Assembly (NCBI RefSeq): GCF_000278255.1
Contig: NZ_JH725081.1
Coordinates: forward strand, 162,484-226,483
Origin: Bartonella melophagi K-2C
Lineage (GTDB): Bacteria; Pseudomonadota; Alphaproteobacteria; Rhizobiales; Rhizobiaceae
Direction of reading: 5' to 3'
DNA length: 64,000 nt
The position numbers and the translations under genes were made by a program. Each line of letters begins with the position of its first letter. The first letter of the stretch is position 1. Positions 30,796-41,335 of the stretch are shown here, in pieces. The notes beneath the pieces are model-generated. The model did not search any database, was not told the origin of the DNA, and was given only the letters and a program-made list of their open reading frames with translations.

Positions 30796-31654
30796 ATTTT
30801 TGCAGAGTTATACGATACGATAAGAATATGACTTTTACGCTTTTTAATTTTTTTAAGAATACTATCTAATTATCTATAACTTATCATAAAAAATAGGGAG
30901 TCTATTTTATTAGTCTATCATGTCTGATTAATGTCAGAAACGTACAATATTTGTTCGAAGTAATTGATCAAACAATTTTAACATTGACCCTTTGGTCTCA
31001 AAATGAGCGTATTTAGCCCTTTGCATAAAACCTTCTTTAGATTTTAACCTTATACGGTCGCAGATTTGTAATCTTATAATCGGCCCAATCTTAACAGAAG
31101 AAATACCACACGAATTAGTCACAATTAAACTACTTCTTCAAACGTTTGCTTAATCTTTAACTTCTCTGCTCAAAAAATCTTGTAGTCTTCAATCTAAGAT
31201 ATTGATTTGTATCAAGAAAAAATTATGAAGTATAATTTTAAGATTGTTTTCTTTATGTTCATAATTACCTATATTAATTAACTAATTTTAGAAAAATTCA
31301 AAATCCCTTTATAATTTTCTTTCGTACAATAATAGCATACCTTTAATAGTACGCCTTTTTTCCCTATATCACCATACTGTTAGAATAGATTAGGTGCATT
31401 CATAAATTCCAACCATTAAAAATGGTAGATTTTGTAAAAAACACCTCAATGAAAACTTACACTAAGCGAGGGAATCCTAACTAAGCAAAAACGCATTACA
31501 AAACTGCAAAGAAAAAATAGTCTTTACCATTAAGACGAAATGTATTTTACTTTGCCACAATTTGTACCATATTTGTTTTGCAAAAAAAATATGAACTCTC
31601 ATATAAAAGCTATGGGCGATTTTCTGCCACAGCGATAGAAAGGTCTAAGAAGCT
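30796..31654. other. Gene-free interval upstream of batR
   Basis: No supported gene. A 62-codon minus frame at 30934-31122 has no recognisable family. In other Rhizobiales pckA stands divergently upstream of the chvI homologue; no trace of it could be read. The batR promoter must lie in this DNA, but I see no convincing hexamers. Confidence 0.45.
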
Positions 31655-32377
31655 ATGAAGGATACTCCAGCAATCACCCAAACGATTGTACTTGTTGATG
31701 ATGATCGCAATATTTTGACATCCTTATCTTTTGCTCTTGAAACAGAAGGCTATCGGGTTGAAAGCTATACAGATGGAGCATCTGCGCTTAAAGGCTTAAC
31801 GCTACATCCCCCTCATTTAGCTATTTTTGATATAAAAATGCCACGAATGGATGGGATGGAACTTTTGCGTCGACTGCGTCAGAAATCTGATATCCCAGTT
31901 ATTTTTCTTACATCTAAAGATGATGAAATTGATGAACTTTTTGGGCTTAAAATGGGTGCTGACGATTTTATTACCAAACCCTTCTCTCAACGTCTTCTTA
32001 TTGAGAGAGTAAAAGCGATTTTACGCCGTTCAAACGCTCGCAATCAATCGCTTCTAACAGGGACATCACCCGCCTCTTCTCTTAAACGTGGAGATCTCGT
32101 TATGGATCAAGAACGTCACACCTGTACATGGAAAAATAGACCTGTTATATTAACAGTTACAGAATTTTTGATTCTGCAAACTTTAGCACAACGACCAGGA
32201 GTTGTTAAAAGTCGTGATGCTTTAATGGATGCCGCCTATAATGATCAAGTTTACGTAGATGATCGCACCATTGATAGTCATATTAAACGTTTGCGTAAAA
32301 AATTTAAACAAGTGGATGATGATTTTGCAATGATTGAAACGCTTTATGGCGTAGGTTATCGTTTCCATGAAGTTTAA
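31655..32377 (+). CDS. batR: Two-component response regulator BatR (ChvI/BvrR family)
   Basis: 240 residues, OmpR class. The receiver domain has the acidic pair in VLVDDDRN, the phosphoacceptor Asp near 59 in [15 protein letters not shown], the conserved Thr in FLTSKDD and Lys in FITKPFSQR. The C-terminal winged helix is at about 140-238 ([10 protein letters not shown]..., [15 protein letters not shown]). In Bartonella BatR/BatS controls the VirB type IV secretion system and its effectors. batS follows after 39 bp. Confidence 0.95.
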   Translation: MKDTPAITQTIVLVDDDRNILTSLSFALETEGYRVESYTDGASALKGLTLHPPHLAIFDIKMPRMDGMELLRRLRQKSDIPVIFLTSKDDEIDELFGLKMGADDFITKPFSQRLLIERVKAILRRSNARNQSLLTGTSPASSLKRGDLVMDQERHTCTWKNRPVILTVTEFLILQTLAQRPGVVKSRDALMDAAYNDQVYVDDRTIDSHIKRLRKKFKQVDDDFAMIETLYGVGYRFHEV

Positions 32378-32416
32378 AGTTATTGTGTCACGACAGTTTG
32401 AACAACAATCAAATCA

Positions 32417-34201
32417 ATGACAACAAATACCCAATCAAGCACTGTATCAAATAAAACACCCAATAATGTTTCCTCTGCACGATTTCCTATGCTTGCTCAT
32501 TTGCATTTTCGGGGACAGCGTTTATTTAGACAATTGTTCTTTTCTAGTCTTACACGCCGCATTGTCATTTTAAATCTCGCTGCCCTTGGCATTTTGGTTA
32601 CAAGTATTTTATATCCTAAACAATTTCGTGATGGTTTGATTGAAGCAAAAATTGAAAGTTTGCGCACCCAAGGAAAAATCATTGCTGGAGCCATTGCTGC
32701 CTCCGCAACAGTAGATACTAATTCTATTTTAATTGATCCCCAAAAACTTTTGGAATTACAAGCTGGAGAAAGTGTTACACCAACACCTCAATCAACCGAC
32801 ACTTGGGATTTTCCTATTAATCCGGAGCAAATAGCTCCACTTTTACGCCGCCTTATCACACCCAAAACAACAAGAGCACGTATTTATGATCGAGATGCCA
32901 CTTTGCTTCTTGATTCACGTGTTCTTTATTCCAGTGGAATAGTTTCTAGCTATGATCTTCCCGCTATTGAAACAAAACAAAGTCCCTGGAAACGTTTATA
33001 TTCATGGTTTTCACATGCACTCTACGGTGGTGGCCTTGCTCTTGATAGAGAGCAAGCAAAAAATAATGGTGATATCTATCCAGAAGTTTATCAAGCATTA
33101 AATGGTTCTTCCGCTACTGCTCAACGACGTAACAAATATGGTCAATTGATTGTTTCGGTTGCTGTTCCTGTGCAGCGCTATCGTGCAGTAGTTGGTGCTC
33201 TTTTGCTTTCAACCCTTAGTTCAGACATTGATAATATTGTGAAAGCTGAAAGGCTTGTTATTTTTAAAGTTTTTGCAGTTGTTGGTAGTGTACTTTTGGT
33301 ACTTTCTTTGTTTTTAGCCTATACAATTGCCAATCCATTGAGCAAATTATCTGCCTCTGCCAATCGTGTGCGTCATGGTAACAATAAGCGGGTAGAAATT
33401 CCTGACTTTTCAGAACGTGAAGATGAAATTGGCCATCTTTCAACTTCTATACGCGATATGACTAACGCCCTTTATTCACGTATTGAAGCTATTGAACGCT
33501 TCGCTGCCGATGTGAGCCATGAATTAAAAAATCCTCTTACTTCGCTGCGCAGCGCTGTTGAAACGCTACCATTGGCTAAAAATGAAGCAGCACAAAGACA
33601 ACTGTTTGAAATTATCCAACATGATGTCCGTCGTCTTGACCGTTTAATTACCGATATTTCTGATGCTTCACGACTAGACGCAGAACTTGCCCGTGAAACT
33701 GCGCAAATTGTTGATATGAGTCAACTTTTGGAAAGTCTTATTCACGCCGTTCGTGAAGTATATCGTAATAAGCAAACTATTAATATCAGCCTTAATATTA
33801 TACCGCGCCCTTACGGTAAACCTTATCTTGTTTTAGGACATGAATTACGTTTAGGCCAAGTTATTTCCAATCTCATTGAAAATGCGCGTTCCTTCATTCC
33901 CCGTAACAATGGTGAAATCCGTATTACAATGAAAAATAATGCTTCAACTCTTACCTTAACTGTTGAAGATAATGGCCCTGGCATTCGTTCAGAGAGTATT
34001 GATCATATTTTTGAACGTTTTTATACTGACAGACCAAATGAAGATACATTTGGACAAAATTCAGGACTTGGTTTATCTATTAGCCGACAAATTATTGAAG
34101 CTCATAATGGAACACTCACTGCTGAAAATATTATGGACCCCTTACTTGAAAATAGCAAAACTGGTGCACGGTTTATTATTGTTCTTCCCCTTGCCAAATA
34201 G
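32417..34201 (+). CDS. batS: Sensor histidine kinase BatS (ChvG/BvrS family)
   Basis: 594 residues. TM1 is at about 47-67, followed by a periplasmic sensor region of ~220 residues, then TM2 at about 285-308 (VFAVVGSVLLVLSLFLAYTIA) and HAMP. HisKA carries the phosphorylated His near 367 in FAADVSHELKNPLTSLRSAV. The ATPase domain has NLIENARS, DNGPGI and GLGLSISRQII. ChvG homologues sense mild acid and host signals. The hprK-manX-ptsH genes that usually follow chvG in Rhizobiales are not present downstream. Confidence 0.95.
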   Translation: MTTNTQSSTVSNKTPNNVSSARFPMLAHLHFRGQRLFRQLFFSSLTRRIVILNLAALGILVTSILYPKQFRDGLIEAKIESLRTQGKIIAGAIAASATVDTNSILIDPQKLLELQAGESVTPTPQSTDTWDFPINPEQIAPLLRRLITPKTTRARIYDRDATLLLDSRVLYSSGIVSSYDLPAIETKQSPWKRLYSWFSHALYGGGLALDREQAKNNGDIYPEVYQALNGSSATAQRRNKYGQLIVSVAVPVQRYRAVVGALLLSTLSSDIDNIVKAERLVIFKVFAVVGSVLLVLSLFLAYTIANPLSKLSASANRVRHGNNKRVEIPDFSEREDEIGHLSTSIRDMTNALYSRIEAIERFAADVSHELKNPLTSLRSAVETLPLAKNEAAQRQLFEIIQHDVRRLDRLITDISDASRLDAELARETAQIVDMSQLLESLIHAVREVYRNKQTINISLNIIPRPYGKPYLVLGHELRLGQVISNLIENARSFIPRNNGEIRITMKNNASTLTLTVEDNGPGIRSESIDHIFERFYTDRPNEDTFGQNSGLGLSISRQIIEAHNGTLTAENIMDPLLENSKTGARFIIVLPLAK

Positions 34202-35111
34202 AACCTTCTACTCACAATACACCAAGGTGTAAGAAAAAATAAAATATTGCTATACTAATTATCTCCAACTAAAGAATAAAAGCTGAATTATCAATCCTTC
34301 TGAACAAAGAAAATTATTCCTTTCTCTTGCCTTACTTGACTGCATGGGCTAACCACAACATAAAGTAAAACTGATTAGTGATTAGAATGCGATATTGTGC
34401 GCAAAAAATAAAAAATGCCGCAAATAACATTCCAGAAAATTTAAAGAATAGCATTTAAATTTGTAAAGTTGCCTTTTACAATAGAATTTAGAAAACGAAT
34501 TTATCAGTTGCATTATTCTCTTTAATTTTGAATATGAGTATTTTTCCATTAATCAAATTATTGAATTTGTGAATTAATACACCCTTTTTTTAAAATTTTT
34601 TAGCTTTCATAAAATACAACTTATAGCCATTTGTTAAACTATCAAAATATTCTTTTTAAAAACATTACTCTTAACTCTTAGTACACTGTAGTGTTTTGTA
34701 TAGTAATAAAAATTCTCGAAAACAGAAAAACTTACTTTTTAGTTAGACATGTTAGAGCGTAATCTTTTTGCCATTTTTTGAGTCAATAAAGGTTATTAAA
34801 TAATCAGACTTTTTAAGTCCCCCTTATTTTAAGCTGTATTCAGTTGCCACTAAAATGGATAAACACTTTATTGTTTCACAAATTGTATATCAAATTTGCT
34901 GTTCTAATATTCACACAAAAGTTTCTTTATTGTGACAATACCACCCTTTTCAGCACAAATAATCTTATGAATTCAATTAATAATATAGGGCTAGTTATTT
35001 CTGTCTACATCATTATCCATCTTATAATAATTGGCTCTATCTTAGTTTATCCATCATCACATTCAAAACATTTAAGCGTCAAAATTGTCTTCCAACCAAT
35101 AAGGAGGCTCT
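34202..35111. other. 0.9 kb gene-free interval
   Basis: No supported gene. An ACACC/GGTGT mini-dyad lies at 34220-34231. A 97-codon frame (34844-35137) is Ile/Leu/Tyr-rich and overlaps the thpR start; I regard it as chance. It may be the relic of the hprK/PTS segment, but no homologous residues are legible. Confidence 0.45.
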
Positions 35112-35651
35112 ATGCCACGTCTATTTGCTGCTATTAAAATCCCTCAAGAAACAACAAAAGTACTTATATCATTGCAAAATGGCTTGCCAAAAGCCCAGTG
35201 GATTAACCCACAAAATTTCCATGTCACCTTGTCTTTTTTTGGAGAGATCGCAAACTCTGTTGCTGATGAACTTATTGAGGCTTTTGATACAATAAAATGC
35301 CCTCCTTTTATGCTCCAACCTAATGGTTTTGAAATTTTTGGTTCAGAAATTTCTCCTCATTCTCTGGTTGTTCGCATAAAACCCTGTGAACCCCTCACCC
35401 TTTTACATGAGAAAATACTATGCATTCAGAAATATTTAGGATTAGCTTCTGATGAGACGCAATATACTCCCCATATTACCCTTGCACGACTGCTCGATGT
35501 TCAACCTAAGGACCTTTCTTCGTATTTATCTGCTCGGAGTGATTTTTCTTGCCCTCCCTTTGCAGTTGATCACTTCGTTTTACTCCTGTCGAAAGACCCC
35601 TCAAGTGATGCCCTTTATATTGTAAAAGGAAGTTGGCCGCTTCAAGCATAA
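35112..35651 (+). CDS. thpR: RNA 2',3'-cyclic phosphodiesterase (2'-5' RNA ligase family)
   Basis: 179 residues. The two HxT/S catalytic motifs of the 2H phosphoesterase family are present as FHVTLSFFGE at about 36-45 and YTPHITLARL at about 118-127. MPRLFAAIKIP is a typical start, with AAGGAGG six bases upstream (35100-35106), the strongest ribosome binding site seen in the window. The in vivo role of the family is uncertain (tRNA-like ends with 2',3'-cyclic phosphate). Confidence 0.9.
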   Translation: MPRLFAAIKIPQETTKVLISLQNGLPKAQWINPQNFHVTLSFFGEIANSVADELIEAFDTIKCPPFMLQPNGFEIFGSEISPHSLVVRIKPCEPLTLLHEKILCIQKYLGLASDETQYTPHITLARLLDVQPKDLSSYLSARSDFSCPPFAVDHFVLLLSKDPSSDALYIVKGSWPLQA

Positions 35652-35674
35652 GAGCACTTTAACCAAGTACTCTT
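35650..35674. terminator. Possible bidirectional terminator between thpR and grpE
   Basis: Arms AAGAGCACTT and AAGTACTCTT (one C-A mismatch on the plus strand, a G-T wobble on the minus strand) with a 5-nt loop, starting inside the thpR stop codon. A weak TTTAAAGTTGTTCT follows on the plus strand. Confidence 0.4.
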
Positions 35675-35753
35675 TAAAGTTGTTCTAATAATTGCCTTAA
35701 CAATGTAAGGTCGCATATAAAATAATATGCCTTTATAGTTTAAAATATCTTTT

Positions 35754-36428
35754 TTACTGATGTGTTGAGGCTGGGTCAACTTTAATAGAATCTTCTTTAA
35801 GTCCCCCCTTAGCTACACCAACCATGGCCGGACGCAAAACACGCTCACCAATAATATAACCTGCCTGAACGACTTGCTGTACAGTATTATCAGGAACATC
35901 AGCGTTAGGAATTTCAAACATTGCCTGATGAAAATAAGGATCAAATTTTTGCCCTTCTGGGTGAATCTTTTTCACTCCATGACGCTCTAAAGCTGTCATC
36001 ATGGCCCGCTCTGTCATTTCAACGCCTTCTGCTAACATTTTTAAACCAGTATCATTTTCGCGTGCACCTTCTGGAATAGCTTCTAAAGCACGATTAAGAT
36101 TATCAGAAACAGATAACATATCGCGGGCAAAATTAGCGATTGCATAAGCCCTTGCATCAGCTACATCACGTGTTGTACGACGTCGAAGATTTTCCATATC
36201 AGCAGCAAAACGTAAAAGTTGATTTTTTAGTTCCTTATTTTCATTCTGTAAATCAACTAAGGGATCCGTAGACTCACTTTCTTTTTCTTCAACGTTTTCG
36301 CAAACCTCTTCTTTATTCATTTTCAAAAGCTCATCAGCAACTTTTTCAAGTGCTTCGCGATCGTTTGGATTTTTTAGATTACAATTTTCAAATGAAGCAT
36401 CAGCAAATTTGTTTTTTTCGTCAGACAT
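35754..36428 (-). CDS. grpE: Nucleotide exchange factor GrpE
   Basis: 224 residues. The N-terminal ~65 residues are acidic and disordered ([14 protein letters not shown]). The long coiled coil contains [18 protein letters not shown], and the beta domain has [11 protein letters not shown] and [19 protein letters not shown], the GrpE signature. It releases ADP from DnaK. It lies 121 bp downstream of hrcA on the same strand, the usual hrcA-grpE arrangement. Confidence 0.96.
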   Translation of the reverse strand: MSDEKNKFADASFENCNLKNPNDREALEKVADELLKMNKEEVCENVEEKESESTDPLVDLQNENKELKNQLLRFAADMENLRRRTTRDVADARAYAIANFARDMLSVSDNLNRALEAIPEGARENDTGLKMLAEGVEMTERAMMTALERHGVKKIHPEGQKFDPYFHQAMFEIPNADVPDNTVQQVVQAGYIIGERVLRPAMVGVAKGGLKEDSIKVDPASTHQ

Positions 36429-36549
36429 AAAAGTTCCATTCCTTCATAAGATTTGTTATTTCCGATATTGAAATTTTGCAGATAAAAATCAAGAGGTATT
36501 TATTCACCTTAACATAATGAGTGTCTACAATAAAAATGCCCGATACAAG

Positions 36550-37623
36550 CTAACGCAATAACTGTGACATAAGTTGAGCTGTATAATCAACCATAGGTAC
36601 AATTCTTGCATAATTAAGCCGTGTTGGTCCAATAACACCCAAAGCGCCAATTACTCTTTGCTGTGCATCGCAATAAGGTGCTACTACTAAAGAAGAACCT
36701 GAAAGCGAAAACAGCTTATTTTCTGAACCGATAAAGATACGAACCCCCAAACCTGCATCTGCTAAATCAAGCAATTGTGCCATACTTTCACGCGTTTCAA
36801 GATCATCAAATAAATGCCGTAACCGCTCTAAATCTTCTTCTGCTTTTACATCTTCAAGTAAATTGCTTCGCCCACGAACAATAAGATGCATCTTATGATC
36901 TGAATCTTCTCCCCCCCAAAGAGCCAATCCAGTTTCAACAAGATGATGGGATAATTGATCAAGTGCAGCCCGCGTTTCCACACATAAACGTGCAATTTCT
37001 GTTTTAGCTTCATTGAGTGTACGTCCTTGAATATGAGCATTGAGAAAATTTGTTGCTTCCGTCAATTGCGAATGCGTAACGCCTTCTGGCAAATGAATGA
37101 TGCGGTTTTCAACCTCACCTTGTTGTGTCACTAAAACTGCAAGAGCATGTTCGCAATCAAGACGTACAAATTCAATGTGTTTTAATGTACCTTCATGTTT
37201 CATCGCTAAAACCAACCCCGCTCCACGTGAAAGGTCTGAAAGAATTTGGCTAGCTTGGATCAAAAAATGTTCAACTGATTGTGTATGACCTGCTTCTTTG
37301 ACTTGAAATTCAATATTCTCACGTTCCTCAGATGGTAAGTCGCTTACTTCCATAAATGCATCAACAAAAAATCGTAAACCTGATTGCGTTGGCATTCGCC
37401 CTGCAGATACATGAGGTGCATAAATCAAACCAAGGTGTTCAAGATCACTCATTACATTGCGAATTGTCGCAGGTGATAATGTTTGTTGTAAAAGCCGCGA
37501 CAGATTACGTGATCCTACCGGCTCACCATCATTAAGATAAGCTTCAACAATATGGCGAAAAATATCACGCGACCGTTCATCAAGCCCTTTAAGCTCACCG
37601 GTAATAGATGCTTGTTTTATCAC
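36550..37623 (-). CDS. hrcA: Heat-inducible transcription repressor HrcA
   Basis: 357 residues. The N-terminal winged helix has VGSRNLSRLLQQTLSPATIRNVM-type sequence (about 37-60), then LGLIYAPHVSAGRMPTQSGLRFFVD, the HrcA hallmark. The C-terminal GAF-like domain ends VDYTAQLMSQLL. In alphaproteobacteria HrcA acts on CIRCE elements, chiefly at groESL; I found no CIRCE in this window, so its target here is elsewhere. Confidence 0.96.
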   Translation of the reverse strand: MIKQASITGELKGLDERSRDIFRHIVEAYLNDGEPVGSRNLSRLLQQTLSPATIRNVMSDLEHLGLIYAPHVSAGRMPTQSGLRFFVDAFMEVSDLPSEERENIEFQVKEAGHTQSVEHFLIQASQILSDLSRGAGLVLAMKHEGTLKHIEFVRLDCEHALAVLVTQQGEVENRIIHLPEGVTHSQLTEATNFLNAHIQGRTLNEAKTEIARLCVETRAALDQLSHHLVETGLALWGGEDSDHKMHLIVRGRSNLLEDVKAEEDLERLRHLFDDLETRESMAQLLDLADAGLGVRIFIGSENKLFSLSGSSLVVAPYCDAQQRVIGALGVIGPTRLNYARIVPMVDYTAQLMSQLLR

Positions 37624-38226
37624 AATTATTTCACCATTTCAAAAACACTTTTTCTTATATAAGTTTTATTAAGGTTTGGTCAAATAGTCTAAAGCAACGT
37701 AAAAAGCATATTACATATTTATTGCCAAAAGTACTATCGTTTTATCATCAAAGGTACCATCATAAAAAGAGAGGCTATTTTATGTAGCATTCTAATCTTC
37801 ATCCTTCTCAAATACAAATAATCCTCTTTGAATAAGATCTCTAAAAAATTATAGAAGGATCAAATTCCGCAAAATTTGGTAATACTTACATTTTATAATT
37901 ATTTAAGTTAGACACCAATATAAAAAATTTTCTCACGATAAAATCCTTAAAAACCATAAGGGTATTATTTCCTGTCATATCTATAAAATATATTCATGAT
38001 TGACTTTAACTATGATGTAAATTTACAAACTAAACCTGATACTTATTTTCGTTATAATAAGTCGCAAAACTTTTGTGGACGTGAAAAACCACCGCAAATA
38101 AATCTCTCAAGTTGTATTGATCACTTTATTTATTGGAATTAAAACCGGTATTGTTAAATTTATTCTCCTATAAAACAAGTTCTCACCCCAACAAATAATT
38201 CATCCCTCATATCAGGAGAGATACGT
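37624..38226. other. Gene-free interval between divergent hrcA and rdgB
   Basis: In related Rhizobiales the RNase PH gene (rph) stands here. No RNase PH residues can be read in any frame, so it is absent from this position. The sequence is AT-rich, with GGAGAG before rdgB as ribosome binding site. Confidence 0.5.
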
Positions 38227-38871
38227 ATGAAACGTATAGGAAATCAAAAACTTGTTATTGCTACACATAACGCCGGAAAATTACATGAAATCACCGCATT
38301 AATTGCTCCTTTCGGCTTAACAACACTCTCAGCAAAAAAGCTCGGTTTGCCCGAACCAAAAGAAACAGGAACAACATTTGAAAAAAATGCCTATATCAAA
38401 GCCTTTGCAGCAGCAAAAACTACACAGCTTCCTGCTTTATCTGATGATTCTGGTTTGGAAATAGACGCATTAGGTGGTGCACCAGGCGTCTATACAGCCG
38501 ACTGGGCCATTCAGCCTGATGGTACACGTAATTTTTCAAAAGCTATGCAAAAAATAGAAGATGAATTACAAAAAATTGGAGCCCTTGGAAAAAGCCAGCG
38601 TAAATGCCGGTTCATATCAATCATCTGTGTTGCATGGCCCAATGGCTATGCAGATTATTTTCGTGGCAGCGTTGAAGGCACATTCATTTGGCCACCACGT
38701 GGAAATAAAGGTTTTGGTTTTGATCCCATTTTTCTACCAGATGGATATGAAAATACCTTCGGTGAAATGTCAACAGAGCAAAAACATGGCTGGACACTTA
38801 ATGATAAAACACCCCTTTCCCATCGCTCACGCGCTTTTAAGCTCTTCGTGGAAAATTTTTTGGTATCCTAA
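38227..38871 (+). CDS. rdgB: XTP/dITP pyrophosphatase (Ham1/RdgB)
   Basis: 214 residues. [13 protein letters not shown] at about 10-22 is the nucleotide-binding start, [22 protein letters not shown] at about 74-95 carries the metal-binding acidic residues, and [11 protein letters not shown] plus SHRSRAF complete the family set. It removes deaminated purine nucleotides. The stop shares one base with the hemW start. Confidence 0.96.
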   Translation: MKRIGNQKLVIATHNAGKLHEITALIAPFGLTTLSAKKLGLPEPKETGTTFEKNAYIKAFAAAKTTQLPALSDDSGLEIDALGGAPGVYTADWAIQPDGTRNFSKAMQKIEDELQKIGALGKSQRKCRFISIICVAWPNGYADYFRGSVEGTFIWPPRGNKGFGFDPIFLPDGYENTFGEMSTEQKHGWTLNDKTPLSHRSRAFKLFVENFLVS

Positions 38872-40070
38872 TGATTGAACCCTTCGGTATTTACATTCAT
38901 TGGCCTTTTTGTGTTGCTAAATGTCCTTATTGTGATTTTAATTCGCATGTGCGCAAAAATGGGGTAGATCAACAGCGTTTTGTAGCCGCCTTTAAACGCG
39001 AAATGGCAACACAATATCGTATGATAGGTCCCCGTCATATTACAAGTATTTTTATAGGCGGTGGTACACCTTCCCTTATGACACCTCAAACTGTTGATGC
39101 TTTACTACAAACCGTCGCCCAAAATTGGACAATCGACGATAAAGCTGAGATCACACTAGAAGCCAACCCTTCCAGTGTAGAAGTAGAGCGCTTTCGCGGC
39201 TACCATGCGGTAGGTATTAATCGCTTATCTTTAGGTGTACAAGCACTCAATGATAAAGCTCTGCGACAACTTGGCCGTCTTCATGATGTTAAACAAGCTC
39301 TTTATGCTATCACTTTAGCACGTGAAATCTTTACACGTTTATCTTTTGATTTAATCTATGCCCGCCCTGAGCAAACGCTTAAACAGTGGAAATATGAACT
39401 TTCCCAAGCTATTGATTTAGCAGCAGACCACCTTTCCCTTTATCAACTAACCATTGAAGAAGGGACTGTCTTTAAAAAGCTTCATGCCGCAGGAAAACTT
39501 ATTCTTCCAGTATCGCAACTGGCAGCAGACCTTTATAATCTTACCCAAGAAATAACGACTATGCACGGCCTTCCCGCTTACGAAATCTCAAACCATGCAA
39601 TGCCTGGTGCTGAATCTCGTCATAATCTTCTTTATTGGCGCTATAATGAATATGCAGGTTTTGGCCCAGGAGCACATGGACGTTTTATACAACGCCCGAT
39701 GGAAAATTTCCCCACTTTTTCAAAAATACCACTATCCAAAACTGAAAAACTTGAACGTTATGTCACAATGAATGAAAAACATCCCGAACGTTGGCTTGAA
39801 TTGGTAGAAACTACAGGCCATGGCTGTATCGAAACAGAACAATTAACAAGAAGACAACAGGCCAACGAAATGTTGCTCATGGGGTTGCGTCTTTCAGAAG
39901 GTCTTGATCTTACACGCTATGAAACTTTAAGCTTAAAAAGTTTATCACCAGTCAAACTTGCCAATTTACAACAACAAGGCTTGGTAGAAATGGTAGACAA
40001 CCAGCGTTTAAAAGCTACAACTAAAGGATATATTGTTCTCGATCACATCATTAATCAATTGGCAAATTAA
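38871..40070 (+). CDS. hemW: Radical SAM heme chaperone HemW
   Basis: 399 residues. The radical SAM cluster ligands are C-x3-C-x2-C in CVAKCPYCDFNSH at about 17-29. IYIHWPFC precedes it, and FIGGGTPSLM, EANPSS and RLSLGVQALND follow in the order of HemW/HemN-like proteins. The HNLLYWRYNEYAGFGPGAHG block is typical of HemW, not of true coproporphyrinogen oxidase HemN. Its ATG overlaps the rdgB stop, so the pair is translationally coupled. Confidence 0.94.
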   Translation: MIEPFGIYIHWPFCVAKCPYCDFNSHVRKNGVDQQRFVAAFKREMATQYRMIGPRHITSIFIGGGTPSLMTPQTVDALLQTVAQNWTIDDKAEITLEANPSSVEVERFRGYHAVGINRLSLGVQALNDKALRQLGRLHDVKQALYAITLAREIFTRLSFDLIYARPEQTLKQWKYELSQAIDLAADHLSLYQLTIEEGTVFKKLHAAGKLILPVSQLAADLYNLTQEITTMHGLPAYEISNHAMPGAESRHNLLYWRYNEYAGFGPGAHGRFIQRPMENFPTFSKIPLSKTEKLERYVTMNEKHPERWLELVETTGHGCIETEQLTRRQQANEMLLMGLRLSEGLDLTRYETLSLKSLSPVKLANLQQQGLVEMVDNQRLKATTKGYIVLDHIINQLAN

Positions 40071-40108
40071 CACTTCTGTTTCAGATAAAAATTACGAATA
40101 GTGACCCT

Positions 40109-40132
40109 AATTATAAAACGCTTCTTATAATT
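40109..40132. terminator. Possible bidirectional terminator between hemW and dapE
   Basis: Perfect 8-bp AT arms AATTATAA/TTATAATT with an 8-nt loop in the convergent gap. The stem is weak because it is all A/T. Confidence 0.3.
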
Positions 40133-40162
40133 TAACCTATTTTACGTTTATAGCAATCATTT

Positions 40163-41335
40163 TTATGCAAAAAAATCAACAATAAAGCGTTCATAAATCG
40201 AAGTAAGACTTTCCAATGCATCAAGAGTAACGCATTCGTCTACCATATGCATGGTTTGCCCTGGTAAACCAAATTCAACAACGGGGCAATAATCCTTAAT
40301 AAACCGTGCATCTGAAGTGCCTCCAGAAGTTGAAAGTTCTGGTCTATTTCCTGTCATACTTTCAATAGCGTTCGATAAAGTTTCAATCAGCTTACCATTT
40401 TGAGTTAAGAAAACGTTACCTAAATTCGGTACCCACTCAAGTTGATAACATGGAAGCTTATTATGATTATCTTCTGATTGTACCAATGCAAGACGATTTT
40501 CAACTTCAGCAATGAGTGTTTCTCTTGTCCAAAGATCATTGTAGCGTATATTGAAACGAATTACTGTGTGCAGAGGAATAATATTGACAGCACAATTACC
40601 CGTATCAATACTTGTTAATTCCAAATTACTTGCTTGAAAATTTTTTGTTCCCTGATCCAGAGGAGTTTGTATCAGTGCTTGAATAAGCTTATTTGCTAAA
40701 GGTAATGGATTAGCTGCTCGTTCAGGAAAAGCAACATGACCTTGCCGACCCCGCACTCTAATAACACCGGAAATTGACCCCCGACGACCAATTTTGATCA
40801 TATCACCAACAACTTTTACACTTGTCGGTTCACCAACAATGGCCGCAGTCCATTTTTCGCCCTTTTCTACTGCCCATTTTAAAAGTTTTACCGTACCGTT
40901 AAGGGCGGGACCTTCTTCATCACCAGTTATCAAAAAACTTATTGTCCCTTTAATTGGCTGTTTCTTAAAAATCCGCGCTAGCGCCGCTATAAAGCACGCT
41001 ATGCCTCCTTTCATATCAACAGCGCCTCTTCCGTAGAGTTTCCCTTGATCTATAACGCCTTTAAAAGGAGGATAAGTCCAATTGCCTAGCTCACCAGGTG
41101 GGACTACATCACTATGACCTGCAAACATAAGATGTGGACCTTTATTTCCAATCTTTGCATAAAGATTTTCAACATCTTCTGTATTTTTATCTATAAAAAC
41201 AGGGCGTTCAACAGTAAATCCCAGTTTTGTCAAAAAGTGTTCCAAAGTCGACAAAGCACCTGCTTCATGAGGTGTAACAGAAGGGCAACGGATAAGCGCC
41301 TGTAATAACTGAATAGGATCTGTAAGAACAGGCAT
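40163..41335 (-). CDS. dapE: Succinyl-diaminopimelate desuccinylase
   Basis: 390 residues, M20 family. The metal and catalytic residues are in [12 protein letters not shown] at about 69-80, [11 protein letters not shown] near 97 and [12 protein letters not shown] at about 132-143, with [20 protein letters not shown] near the C terminus. It hydrolyses N-succinyl-LL-diaminopimelate in the same branch as DapD. It converges with hemW; the upstream gap holds a long hairpin. Confidence 0.95.
   Translation of the reverse strand: MPVLTDPIQLLQALIRCPSVTPHEAGALSTLEHFLTKLGFTVERPVFIDKNTEDVENLYAKIGNKGPHLMFAGHSDVVPPGELGNWTYPPFKGVIDQGKLYGRGAVDMKGGIACFIAALARIFKKQPIKGTISFLITGDEEGPALNGTVKLLKWAVEKGEKWTAAIVGEPTSVKVVGDMIKIGRRGSISGVIRVRGRQGHVAFPERAANPLPLANKLIQALIQTPLDQGTKNFQASNLELTSIDTGNCAVNIIPLHTVIRFNIRYNDLWTRETLIAEVENRLALVQSEDNHNKLPCYQLEWVPNLGNVFLTQNGKLIETLSNAIESMTGNRPELSTSGGTSDARFIKDYCPVVEFGLPGQTMHMVDECVTLDALESLTSIYERFIVDFFA

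Noticed and set aside
30934-31122. 62-codon minus-strand frame
   Set aside because: No family features, no ribosome binding site and no coding neighbours; a decayed fragment at best.
34844-35137. 97-codon plus-strand frame before thpR
   Set aside because: Ile/Leu/Tyr/Asn-rich composition follows the AT content, it overlaps the well-supported thpR start with its strong ribosome binding site, and no motif is recognisable.
38060-38085. 14-base match (TGTGGACGTGAAAA) between the hrcA-rdgB gap and the alpha/beta hydrolase gene at 42741
   Set aside because: Matches of this length are expected by chance in 64 kb; flanks do not extend the similarity.
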